This document shows, piece after piece, positions 33,544-44,025 of a stretch of DNA of 64,000 nucleotides. The position numbers and the translations under genes are program-made. Numbering within the stretch: position 1 is the stretch's first letter; each line of letters starts with the position of its first letter. The notes beneath the pieces are model-generated. The model was not told the DNA's origin, ran no database searches, and saw nothing but the letters and a program-made list of their open reading frames with translations. The stretch is from NCBI GenBank assembly GCA_022419385.1, contig JAJUBI010000001.1, positions 5,270,001 to 5,334,000 on the forward strand, read 5' to 3'. The stretch is from Paraconiothyrium sp. Pb-2020. Lineage: Eukaryota; Ascomycota; Dothideomycetes; Pleosporales; Didymosphaeriaceae.

Positions 33544-34393
33544 ATGTCTCCGCAATGGGCAGACCAACCGCTTTCTCTCATCCCAACTCTTCCATTTTCT
33601 AAGGACGTGGGTTTCATTCTTCGATAGTTGCATATAGATCTAACAGAAGAACAAAGACGTCCCATGCGGCCTATTATGTTGCCACCCAGATGGCACTGGC
33701 CCACAACGGCATCATCCGCGGTCTGAATAGCATCTACCTCCAAGCTGCACAGATACCACGCACAGAGGCTCGAGATTTCCTGGTCTACTGCCAATGCTGG
33801 TCCGACTCTATGCACCATCATCATGACGCGGAAGAGGAGATGTTCTTCCCCGACATTGAAAGGATCACGCGTATACAGGGCCTCATGGAAGGCAATGTGG
33901 AACAGCACCGCGCCTTCACGCCCGGCTTCGAAGCGTTCGATGCATACACCAAGACCTGTCATCCCCAAGATTACGATGGAAAAAGACTCAGAAACTTGAT
34001 TGACGCATTTGCAACACCATTGCATCGGCATCTGGTGGATGAGATCGATACTCTGAGGGCTCTCGACCAGTATGATAGCGAGGAGATACGAGGGGCGTAT
34101 AAGCGGTTCGAGAAATCTGCCATGGATACTGATAAGGCAAGATTATGTGCCCTCCTCGGCCAATTCCACGTTACTGACCGCATTAGTATCGAATTGGCCC
34201 GCTCGTGTTTGGAACTTCCGACAGGGAATTCGAAGGTGGCATCCACAATTTCCCACCGGTGCCATTCTTCGTCCCATACATCATCCATTTTGCCTTTGAG
34301 AGGAAACATCGTGGTGCTTGGCGATTCAGTCCATGCACAACTTGGAGAGACCGGCGGGAATTGCCTTTCGCGAACACATCAAGAACATATTAA
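33544..34393 (+). CDS. Hemerythrin-like domain protein
   Basis: Exons 33544-33606, 33657-34136 and 34187-34393 give 249 residues. The first intron is GT-AG (50 bp). The second (34137-34186, 50 bp) begins GCAAGA after ...GATAAG and ends ATTAG with a CTGAC branch, so I call a GC-AG intron. It restores the family ending YRIGPLVFGTSDREFEGGIH and NFPPVPFFVPY. Metal-ligand candidates of the four-helix bundle are present: ALAHNGIIRG, MHHHHDAEEEMFFP, NVEQHRAF and PLHRHLVDEI. Fungal members are soluble iron-binding proteins of unclear role, possibly oxygen or iron handling. Unspliced, the frame runs to 34424 with an unrelated C-terminus. Confidence 0.85.
34137..34186 (+). other. Probable GC-AG intron
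   Basis: Donor AAG|GCAAGA, branch TTACTGAC, acceptor CATTAG; 50 bp. No GT donor in the right phase is available nearby. Removing it keeps frame (phase 0) and gives the conserved hemerythrin-family C-terminus. GC-AG introns are a known minor class with strong AG|GCAAG donors. Confidence 0.7.
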
Positions 34394-34513
34394 GAGTACA
34401 CAGAAGCGAAGGCGCACGAAATAGGATAAAGGGCGATTCTAAAGCAGTCGCTTATGAGAAGCTTGCGAAAGGATAGTGAGACTGTTGCTTCACAAGGCTA
34501 CAAATACATTCGA

Positions 34514-36612
34514 TTATCGCAGCATAATCGTTTGCACACGTTCTTGTAACGAACAGTGCAGCGCAGGTCCCACACCCCAAGTCATCCTTGGGCTACATAT
34601 TATCCCAATCCTTTCGTACTCGTGTCCTACCCGTTTCAACACTAGAAATCTATCAAAGTATTCGTAGGTGAGACGAAGTGTCGAATAACTGTGTTTAGTG
34701 AACTGTTTCAACTCATCTGAACTCATTTTCACATCAGGGAAGAATACCAAGCTGTTACCAAATAGCCCTCCTGTGTTAATGTTGTGCAAAAGACGACCGT
34801 AAGGTAGATGGAAATTGACTTCGCCGACAGGTCCTCGCACATATAGAACCCGTGGAGTCTCCTTGAGTGTTTTAGAAAGGTTGGACTCATCCCCAAGCTC
34901 GTCAAGTCTCAGTTCCCTTCCCGCGCCTAGGCACAATCGAACTTCTACTGATCGTAACTTGCAATTGTACTCCCGTGAAATATCCCGTACGCAGAATGTC
35001 GTCTTTTTAGGTAACTTCCAACCAGCCCAAGTCCAACTCGGAAACTCAGGACAGCGAGTGGAAGGTATGTCCGAACGCCATGCTAACATCGCACAGAAGG
35101 ATGCATTCATGAGATCGCGTCTGTGATCACCTTTGGCAGGAACGGAAGTCCCCACAAGTGGCACATCCCGGCGGAGCTCGAGTGAGCGAAGTATAACCTA
35201 TTATTCGGCTCTGGTAGACACCAGAAATTGGCCTCGGTGTTGCTAAAGGAATTAAAGATACCAAGCAATGCATTGATATTGTCCGCTTCGTTGGTAAGAC
35301 AACGCGATGTATATTCGGTGATAATGTCCAGAAAATCCGCTAAAGACGTCCCAGGCCCGTTCGCAGGAAAAATACGCATTACATCGTGATTGTTCGATTT
35401 TTGTATCTCTCGATGCAAAGCTGCTAGAGGCACACGGATTGTCTCCTGGCACGCCATCGAAGCACACTCGAACACCATTTGGTAGTCTGTGAAGAACAGG
35501 ATCCGTCGAGATAGTCTTGCCTCTTGCAAAGTCCAAACGCGAGAAGCCCATTTTGACAACTTCACAGTGTCTTGTGGTGGGAGGAGTGACGATACCATGT
35601 CGAATTGGCCGACAGATGCACGGGGTTGCGTCCGCCGGCGTGTATGAGAGACGCCGGGAAGACCATAATGTGGGTCTTCGCCAGCTGCAGCCACAAGGGT
35701 TACCACTGCACCTGCATAGATCTGGTCCATCCTCGAAATCTGCTCGTGGTTCTCGATTGCATCTACCTGGGAGATGCAGTAGCGATCAACCCATAAATAT
35801 CGGAAGCCGAGCTCTTTGGTCACCGTAATTGCATCTTCGATAACTCTTGCCGCTGGGTTAGGTAACGAACGTGTACTAACATGGGATGCATGCCCCCAAA
35901 CGTAGCTCAACGCGACATATTCAGCTGCTGATGTGTGCTCGACCACACGACGAGTCTGACAATCGATCGCTTTAAAACCGGGAATGTTGTATGCGGCTGT
36001 TGACGGCTGATGCTTGCAGTAGCCTTCGTGGTTCGTGCTGCAGAATTGGATCCACTGTTTTGCCAGTTCATAGTCGACACGGTATGGATTGACTATGTTG
36101 CCGACTATGCTCTGGCGATGGTGTTTGTCTTGCTCACCCACAAGATATATAATACCACGTTTGCGTTCAATGTCCGGGTTCCACATTACTGTACCATGCG
36201 AGGCTAGTGAAAGGATGACTGTGTCTTGCGCATGATTCTTCCTGTGTGTATGCCGAAAATGGTGATGAAGTGCCGAGTGTGCTTTCAATGCAAACGTCTT
36301 GTATGTCGCTTTATGCCCGCCTTGTATCGCTAATGTGGCGAAGAGGCGGCAAAGCGGGCATGACGATCTCGACATACTTGGTTGAACAATGCCTAGCGAA
36401 AGAACAGTTGCTTTCCATGATTTGTGACCAGCTTTGTGGCTTTTGTGTATCTGAAAAAGCTGCTGCAAGTCCAGAGACTGGCATCTTACGCACAATCGAT
36501 CACCACGTCTCGGCCGAGACATTTTCGCACAATTACTGTGAGCGACCATGGCCTGCTGGTAGTTTTCTTTTGTTGTGCTGGTTGGACCACGCCTCTTCAA
36601 GAGGTGAGGCAT
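34514..36612 (-). pseudogene. HET-domain protein, frameshifted
   Basis: The first frame (35107-36612, 501 residues) has the full HET domain: CPLCRLFATLA, AAEYVALSYVWGHA, LGFRYLWVDRYCISQ, RMDQIYAGAVVTLVAAAG and ASRVWTLQEARLSRR. It stops at 35107 just after HLWGLPFLPK. The next frame (34514-35164) carries on with the usual continuation, including FCAMLAWRSD and CPEFPSWTWAGW. The two frames are offset by one base near 35126 (run AAAGGTG). No splice pair fits. So either one base is missing in the assembly or the gene is a recent pseudogene. HET proteins trigger incompatibility cell death in filamentous ascomycetes and often decay in some strains. Without the C-terminal half, function is uncertain. 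Confidence 0.75.
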
Positions 36613-39048
36613 GTCGCAGACCGGGTGTGGTAGAGACGAAATGAAGCTTATGAAAGTTCGTGTACGTGGGACAAACGCTCGGGCATAAAGCTAATCATAT
36701 TGAATTTGAGTTTGCATTGATCCTATGGAGCGTTTGGGATTTATCAGAAGTTGTTGCCTACGATTTCTCAAGGAACTACTGTGGCGCAAAGCAATGTCAC
36801 AATAGTGAAACATCCTGATATTCCAGGCAGTTTCTTGTAGAGATTACGCCGTGCCGTCTTTCCAATTGCGCCGCAGACATACTGCGGTCGCAGCCTTGAA
36901 CAGAGTAGATCGCCATTGCTCTGCGCTCATTTTATTGGAGAATTTTGACCGGTACCCATGTAAACATGCTCGTAATGACCCATGAAGAGTCTGGGCTGGC
37001 AGGATGGCGATTTGGTTGTCCTTGCGGCAGTAGGTAGACCAGGTGTGCAGGGGTCGGTGTCTGTGACATTGGTTGCATCATGTGCTGCAGACACGAGGCG
37101 CAGCGAAAGCTGGTGAGTCCGTGCGATGTACCAACTCAGCTTTCGATCGCAGTACCCGTAAGCGCATTTGCCAACAGCAGTCCCCTCAAATTGCGCTACC
37201 ACAAACAATTAGGGATGTGCCGATACGGGATCAATTGTTTCATCCTTGTATATCCCGTATCACGTATTATACCGTATATAAGATTTGTTATCGAGATTTA
37301 GCTAATCTAAGCTATATATAGGCTTAAAGTTCGACCCGTAAGCGAGAGGCTAGTGAATATATTTCGGCAGCATGTATCTGAGGTACGTGACTAATTGTGA
37401 TACGGTATCAGAATTTTTGATACAAGAAAATACGGTAATACGGCGTAATACGAAAACGGTATCGTCAAGGCACATCCCTACAAACAATAATGTAAGTACC
37501 TTGTCTGATGGCAGGAAAATAGGAGAGGAAAACTAGTTTTCAGTGCCCTATTGTCGTATGTAAATGATTGGGTTTGTTTTTATGTTTAAATGGCATGCTC
37601 ACCTAACAGATTTGGACTTGTGCAGGATAAAACTAGCGGTCGTATAATTCATAAGTGGTGTTGTGTGTTCTGCTAACATCTATCGTGTGTCACGTTCATA
37701 CTGGGCGAGAGGCGTTCGTAGTGATCAGGAGGCGATGGAAGTCTTGGGGCAGTACCCTGCGATGATATAGGGCTTGGAAACCCTTCGGCATTCTCCGTAT
37801 GTTAAGGGTAAACCCAGTATATATAGGGGTCGATAATCTCCGCCTAAATCAATTCTGCCCACCGTTAGTAATGACATGATGAACAATTTTATGTACGGAC
37901 AATATTCTCAAAACATGTCGTTTCCATGACTTGTAATCAGGAGCTCAGATTATCTGGAATCTGTGAAGATGGTCGGCCATCCTTACGATACTCTGTAGAC
38001 TACTATTTTGGTCCTCGACGTCACCCCTAAGAAATAGAGAGCTACTACCTCAGGTATATGGGCCAACAGTGGACCGAACTTGTGAGAAGATAGAGAAAGA
38101 ATTGCTTCCGATTTCTGTGGATGAACAATGAAATACTTCGCAATCAAAATCCTAAAGATTCGATACCGCCGATCTGCACACATTCATTGACCAGGCATAG
38201 TTTCAACACACGCTCTCCAAAGGCGCCCGCAAGCAATTCCGCGCCATCTGGCCGTGGAAGGATATACCGAACCAGACTAGGGTTGCATACGTTCGTCGCC
38301 AAATCCGTGTCTCTTCAAAAAAGGTACTGCGCCCATGGATGCGCTGGTCGATGCGATGGTACACAGCGCCTGAAAAGGATTGAGCGACGAAAATAGCACA
38401 GTCCATAGACTGGGCGGATCGTATAAGGGAAAGACCTGCCAGACAGTTACTGAGGCGAGTGACAGGAAGCTGTGAAATACACCGCAACCATGTGAGTCTT
38501 GATAATTTGCGAAGCCACGGCATATTGATGCTGCTGGAGATCCGAAGAAGGTGAATATTCGGACGATTGAAGGGCAAAAAGTGAACTGACACAATGGGTG
38601 TTAATCTCATTGAGACCATCATAGGAAATTGAGGTGCTGCGGTGAGTCACCGGACCCAACAACCATGGGAAATCGGATAGTTCCCAAGCGCACTAGTCGG
38701 GCTAGAGGGTTCAATAAGCGCTGACTGCTATTAATTTGGGGATTATTGGAGCTATGGCGGAGGCAGGTTATTGCACGCAAAGTCTAGAACGGTGCGGAAA
38801 TAAAAGCGACAACCGATGCCGCAGCAGTATAGTGGCCAGGAAGACCTCTGAACAATTGCGATCGAGAATCGATGTCGCAGTATCGAAGCTGATGCCGGAT
38901 CTTGGGAAATTTGTAATCAAAGGACTGCTCTGATGATTCAGCAAGCACCCGTCATCGTCGCCCACACAGTCTTCGTCTTATTTGCAAGTGGTAGCCCGTG
39001 TTCTACTAACATGTATCATTTATCACGTTCTCTATAAGGTCCAAACTA
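36613..39048. other. Gene-poor region, 2.4 kb
   Basis: The longest region here without a supported gene. It holds the hAT-type MITE listed below. Around 37500-38000 it is AT-rich. Frames at 38203-38622 and 38277-38594 lie on the same strand in different frames and look like chance. It may be a site of repeat accumulation next to the decayed HET gene. Confidence 0.6.
37202..37488. mobile_element. hAT-type MITE with 8-bp target duplication
   Basis: The element body is 37210-37480 (271 bp). Its ends are perfect 12-bp inverted repeats: TAGGGATGTGCC at 37210-37221 and GGCACATCCCTA at 37469-37480. It is flanked on both sides by the direct repeat CAAACAAT (37202-37209 and 37481-37488). An 8-bp duplication and an end starting TAGGG (fits YARNG) are hallmarks of hAT elements. 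Inside, short ATACGG/CCGTAT-type motifs recur near both ends (for example gatacggga, ccgtatcacg, gatacggtatc, aatacggtaatacgg), like subterminal repeats that bind hAT transposase. The core is AT-rich. There is no transposase frame, so it is non-autonomous. Confidence 0.85.
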
Positions 39049-40622
39049 TTAGACGGAACACCTCCGCCTCTTATGCGGTGAAACCGGCCTCGATAAACTA
39101 TCACTAGGCGTACTAAGCTCAACATCTTCAACCCTTCTGCTCTTCTCAAGTTTCCGCCTCAGCTTTTGCAGACTAGCTTCCTTCTGCTCTATCTCCTTGC
39201 GTATCTCATGCTCAGTAGCCAGCGGCTCCTTCAACACATGGTACACTGTGGAAGCTACAAGAACGACTCCTACGGACACCAGTGGCGCCCACTGCCCGAC
39301 CTGGTTGATGGATTCATTGGCGGAGCCGTCGTTTCGGATGTACCATTCGATCCAGCAGATGAAAGCTACTACTATGCAGGGGGAGAGGAGGAATACCGCG
39401 ACCAGGATGATGAGCGCAATGATGTCGATGACTAGGCGAAGGACTGGCATTAGGTCTCTCAGTAGAGGTCGCTCTTCTCTTTCTCTGATGCTTCGGCTTA
39501 CTCGTAGTGGCAAGCGACATGTCCCTCTTAACGTACTCCAACTGTATCTCGCATCTCTAGCCAATTGTCTCCACACCACCCTCCTCTTCCTAAACAAGTG
39601 GTGCGGCTCGTGAATCGTGCTCCTCAACTCGTCACTCCCCAGCCTCAGCGCGCTCACAAGGTACAAGAAGATCTGTGCCACGGCAAACACCCACACCGCG
39701 ACATATATAAGTGGTGCGAAATCGTCATCCCCGGCTCTATTAGGATTATGTAGCTTCGCGAACTTCGTATGCTGATCCGACACGACAGATTTGAGACTCG
39801 ACCGCTGCCGGATGATTTGCGTCGTGTTCCAGCAGGGATAGAAGCAGTTGTTACTCAGCTCCTGCCACGTCGTCTGCGGGTGCTCAAAGATTTCGTTGAT
39901 CGTGGCGTTCCAGCTTCCCTCCCAGTACTTCGGGTCCCAGCCGTCGCTATTCTGGGCATCAGGGTCGAGCACGCCGGCAAAGCAAAACCGGTATTGTGGA
40001 GAGGCGAGATTGGTCGTGGACCAGGCGAGCAGAGCACAGATCGATGCTGCCAACATGATGAGGTTCCAGAGGAGTATCATATACCGGATTATGATAGAGG
40101 ATCGCAGGGTACGGGACCAGATTTGCAGTGGAAGGCCGACCAAACAAGCGGTAACGACAATGGCAGTTATGGGGTCGATGTCGAGTTCCACGGCATCGGG
40201 TTGGATTTCCACGTAAGTCGTGTTGGTGACGAGAGCTTGGACTGAATCCGTGCCGGTTGTCCAGTTGGAGTTGGGGGGATGTACGGGATCGTTACGTTCT
40301 GGGGCTTCTGAAGGCCTGGAGGGTGCGATATTATAATGAACGCATTGATTGCTGCACAGGCTGCGTATGCGACGACGGCGCCGAAGAAGACGTGGGAGAG
40401 CCAGCGGATGCGAATAGAACAGAAGGTCAAGACGACAAGAACGTAGAAGAGATATCTACTCGCCGGGGCGTAAATGTCGCTGATGGGGTAGGCGCACATC
40501 ACGTTCTGTGCAACGAGCGTGAAGACCTCTTTGGAGTAGGTTACATTGTAGGTCACGTCTCCCGAGTCAGCTTGGTAGGAGATGGTCTCCACGGCTGCAG
40601 GTGATCCAGTGGTAGTCGCCAT
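39049..40622 (-). CDS. Multi-span membrane protein, unassigned
   Basis: Two minus-strand frames make one gene: 40167-40622 (N-terminal, start MATTTGSPAAVE) and 39049-40212 (C-terminal). Hydrophobic spans are YLFYVLVVLTFCSI and FFGAVVAYAACAAINAF in the first frame, then IVVTACLVGLPLQIW, YMILLWNLIMLAASICALLAW, LIYVAVWVFAVAQIFLYLV, VIDIIALIILVAVFLLSPCIVVAF and APLVSVGVVLVASTVYHVL. A coiled, charged tail (EHEIRKEIEQKEASLQKLRRKLE) ends the protein. The junction between the frames lies around 40258-40370. I could not settle whether it is an intron or an indel; one option is a 53-bp intron with donor GTGCAG. NNCFYPCWNTTQ and other sequons suggest an extracellular loop. Family unknown to me. Confidence 0.7.
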
Positions 40623-40872
40623 GATAGCCTCCGTCGCGGCTTATCATGTTCTTCCCTCAAAATCATGAAAAAAAAAAGTACAAATCCACACGCCTGACGG
40701 CAGCTGTGCGGAGTCTCCTCCGGAAAGTCTTGATTCTTAGTGTACCTTTTCTCTCCGTCGCAAGCTAACCGCACTAGTCGCACACTATCCGGCACTTCGG
40801 CCGCACTACGCTTGTGGAAGGAAAGGACCACCTGCAACTGGATATTTGCCCTAAAGACTCACGGTGAGTCGC

Positions 40873-42321
40873 TCAAGGCGCAAACGCTGTACGCAACCCC
40901 ACTTCCGGAGACTTGCCATCACGGCGAAGGTGATCCAACAACCACGCCTCTACGGCCACTTGCGACATCCTCTTACTCTTCCTGCCTAATGAAACATTCA
41001 GAATCGGACCGATGTGCGCTTCGTCCCTGCCTTCGATTACCACAACGCCGTCTTCCAGTCCGCCCTGAGCTTTCCAGCCTTTCTTCAACTTCGTAACGAA
41101 GCCTGTAACAGGATCATGCAGGAGTTCTTTCCCACCAACCCAGACCAGCATGCTCTCGACCACTGAGTCAAGCCCATGCCACCATGACGGCTCAGCGATG
41201 AGAGCTTCAGCGTAAACATCGTTGCTTTGCACATCCCAGATAACCTCCCTCTCGTTCCCTCCATCCATCGCACCCAGATACATAGCCGCCCACTTCTTCA
41301 AGACAAACGCGGAGAGCGTGTCTGACTCTTCATTCCTGTAACTCGCAAACTCCGTCGAAAAACTCACCCACGGACTGAAGAGAAAAGCGCCTGCAAGCGG
41401 TACCTGTAGCTCCACATGTGGCACACCCTCCTTTGGATGCAAGATGTGTGAGAGAAGAGCCAGTGCGAGTCCACCACCTGCAGAGTCTCCCCCAAGCACG
41501 ATGCTAGCTGGGCTGCGACCGCAGACGCTGACGAGATGCAACAGTGTGGCAGCTGCTTCGCGCAGCTGTGTTGGGAAGGTCGCTTGTTCGGGGGCGAGAC
41601 TGTAGGCTAAGACGAGGATGGAGATCGAAGCAGCACCTTTTTCTTGGTTGTTGAGATCTTTCAAAAGGCCGTCAAGGTATTGCAGATGACCCGGAGAAGC
41701 TGGTTGGGTGTACCCACCACCTGGCACTTGTCAGCTAATTCCCCCTTCCTCGATACGCCATGATGCCTTCTCCTTCATTTCTGGGCGTCACGCCACCTAC
41801 CATGCAAATAAAGCACCACCAAATCCGCACCCTCGTCTCCCACCCAATGCGCGAGTACTCCCTCGCTACCTGAGCCATTCACCTTCACTTGCAGACTCTT
41901 TGGTTCTCTGCCTGTTTGCTTGCACAAATCCTGATACACTTCTATCGTGGGCTTGAAGATGGCTCTCGAGACAGCAAGATCAATATGGCGCAGCATGGTC
42001 CTAAAGGCTGTGAAGAGCAAGTCTTCCAATAGCCTTGCTGCGCCATTCCAGAAGAGGCATCTCAGGGGAAATGTGATGAGGCGGAGGGCTACGGCGAAGA
42101 CTGTGGGTAGGTTTGGTCAGAGTGTGGGCTTGAAGGATGTAGAGCGGTAGAGATGAAGACGGAGCAGGTTGAGGAAGTAACAACATCCGCGGACATAAGC
42201 CAAGCATATGATTTGCCTTTGCAGATTCCCTCTGTTGTTTAAGAGAAGGTTGACCAAACTTACGGATTCTGAGTACGAGGACGATCCAAGTCAATGTGCT
42301 TGGAGGCGATCGTCTCGTCAT
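40873..42321 (-). CDS. Alpha/beta hydrolase (hormone-sensitive lipase type)
   Basis: Exons 42264-42321, 41801-42100 and 40873-41720 give 401 residues. Intron 1 is 163 bp (gtaagt...cacag) and intron 2 is 80 bp (gtaggt...gccag). Exon 1 plus the start of exon 2 form an N-terminal membrane anchor (LTWIVLVLRI-LFAVALRLITFPLRCLFW). The oxyanion motif HGGG spans intron 2 (about residues 119-122). The nucleophile elbow is GGDSAGG (Ser about 199). The acid is probably the Asp in GGKELLHD and the base the His in RDEAHIGP. Relatives hydrolyse esters and include StcI-type proteins in toxin clusters. No such cluster is present here, so a general esterase role is likely. Confidence 0.9.
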
Positions 42322-42415
42322 GTTGATAAAGACTGAAACTGAAGGGACTTTCGCAAGAGGTTAATGTATTCGGTTCTCATCACGGTGAGGAAGTATTGTC
42401 GGTGTCCGACGCCGC

Positions 42416-42452
42416 GCACTAATTGGCAATATCATTCCTAGCCAATTAGTGC
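42416..42452. repeat. Perfect 12-bp palindrome with CCAAT boxes
   Basis: Left arm gcactaattggc (42416-42427), 13-base loop, right arm gccaattagtgc (42441-42452). The arms are exact reverse complements, and each carries an inverted or direct CCAAT box. It lies 95 bases upstream of the alpha/beta hydrolase start, so it may be a CCAAT-binding-complex site or an RNA hairpin. Confidence 0.6.
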
Positions 42453-42596
42453 TAAGCTGTATATGTTGGTGTGAGAAGAACACCAGCTTAGGGCACATGT
42501 GCAATAACTTTCAGTGTCACATATTGCTTTATATCTACACAGACATTTCAGACATCTCCACTACACCCTTTGTTCAACTCTCACAGCCACATCACC

Positions 42597-43241
42597 TCAC
42601 GGCGTCGTAGTAACATTCTTCTGCGGCCAGTTGATCCCCTTGTCCTTCGCACCAGAGTTATTCAGCCCAGCACACGCATACAATCCCACAGGGTTGTTCG
42701 CCGTCGCGCGCATATATTGCAAATCGAGACATTCAGCGGGGCTCGACCCGGTAACAGCGATGCGGCCGTCAGCCATAACGGTCCAATTCTGGCCGGGTGC
42801 GGTGTCAGAGCAGGTGTTTACGTAGACGTTGGCCATATCTTTCCAGGCGGCTGCATGTTTTGTCAGCTGACCTAGCCTACACATACCGAGAAAGATGGGA
42901 AGTCGTACTCTTCGGGCCGGCATCGAGGCACAGGGTTGGCGGGTCACTGTTCGCGAGGTAGATCTTGGACGTGTTGGTAGTGAGTAGCCAGTGCTGGTCG
43001 GCCTTGTTATTCACGGTGTTGCTGTATGTATAGCCATGTCAGCTTTATATGTGAGTATCGGGATTCTGATAATAGAATCGTACACAACAATAGTGCTGCC
43101 AGTTGTCGTTGCCTTTGCCTGTACAACGAACTTGGTGTCGACCATGGTTTGGAGGTAGACTTTGTTGTAGCCTGCGGGTACAGCAACCTGGGCGAGGCCC
43201 GTGGCAGCGAACACAAGCGTGATCACGGAGGTAGTGAGCAT
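42597..43241 (-). CDS. Small secreted beta-trefoil (ricin-B-lectin-like) protein
   Basis: Exons 43084-43241, 42909-43021 and 42597-42850 give 174 residues. The introns (62 and 58 bp) both have CTGAC branch sites. A signal peptide (MLTTSVITLVFAATGLAQ) opens the protein. The mature part has trefoil-type repeats with D/Q-rich turns: ADQHWLLTTNTS, PTLCLDAGPK, GQNWTVMADGRI and AECLDLQYMRAT. The paired Cys-Leu-Asp elements are typical of ricin-B folds. Such proteins bind carbohydrates; some fungal ones act as small secreted effectors or wall proteins. No enzyme part is attached. Substrate specificity cannot be read. The order of blocks and the low size support a single trefoil domain. Confidence 0.8.
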
Positions 43242-44025
43242 GTTGGCGATGGTGACTGTAGATGTGGTGGTGTATGGATTGAATTCGCGACACTTGGCAT
43301 GCGTGGGGGACGAGTGTTTATGTAGGCAGATCGCTTCAAGAAGCCCAGACTCACATGAGAGGAATTTGAGTTTGTGTATAGAGTTAATTAGCAGTGATAC
43401 TGCGTAGATGACGACCGGGACTTCAAAGCATGGGAGGCCCTTGCCTTCATGTATGCAAATCGATGTATAATTGGTGAATGTTCAATCGTTTGATAAACAA
43501 GTCTGTGAACTGCGGTAGATCGCCGGCGAACCAGGCATTGTTGAATAGATGTCATTATATTTGGCCACTTCTGCTTTGGCTTTATTCGGAGTTAATCTGC
43601 GTGCCCCGGTTAGAAGGATAAAGTCCAGTATTCAAGACTGTGGAGGAACGCGAAGTTAACGCGCACGTGCGTTCCCCGCATTGATATTGTGGGAATATGA
43701 GGCCAGCATATGCGGCAGTTGATCGTGGTGGCCTGGTCGCAATAGTCACATCTGTTGAAGATTGGCTTCCGTTCGATCAGCCGAGGTCGATACCCTGGTA
43801 CGATGGAAGCAACCCAGGGCAAATAGGGATAAAAAAACTGCGACTTCGAAAATGGGATAAAAACATTTCATTAAGACCGTTTGAGTGGAGTACGCCAATT
43901 CAAACCTTTATACAACACAAAGTGGATATCGCTTTCGCCGGGCGTTGCAGTACGTACAGGAGCGCTAAATCAGTCTGGAATACGCCCATATACACCAACA
44001 TATGTCATTAAGATGGTCATAGAAC
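43242..44025. other. Intergenic region
   Basis: Promoter of the trefoil protein and 3' flank of the next gene. Frames in it have no family support. Confidence 0.55.

Noticed and set aside
33198..34031. 277-residue minus-strand ORF
   Set aside because: Antisense to the hemerythrin-like gene, which has conserved metal-ligand motifs.
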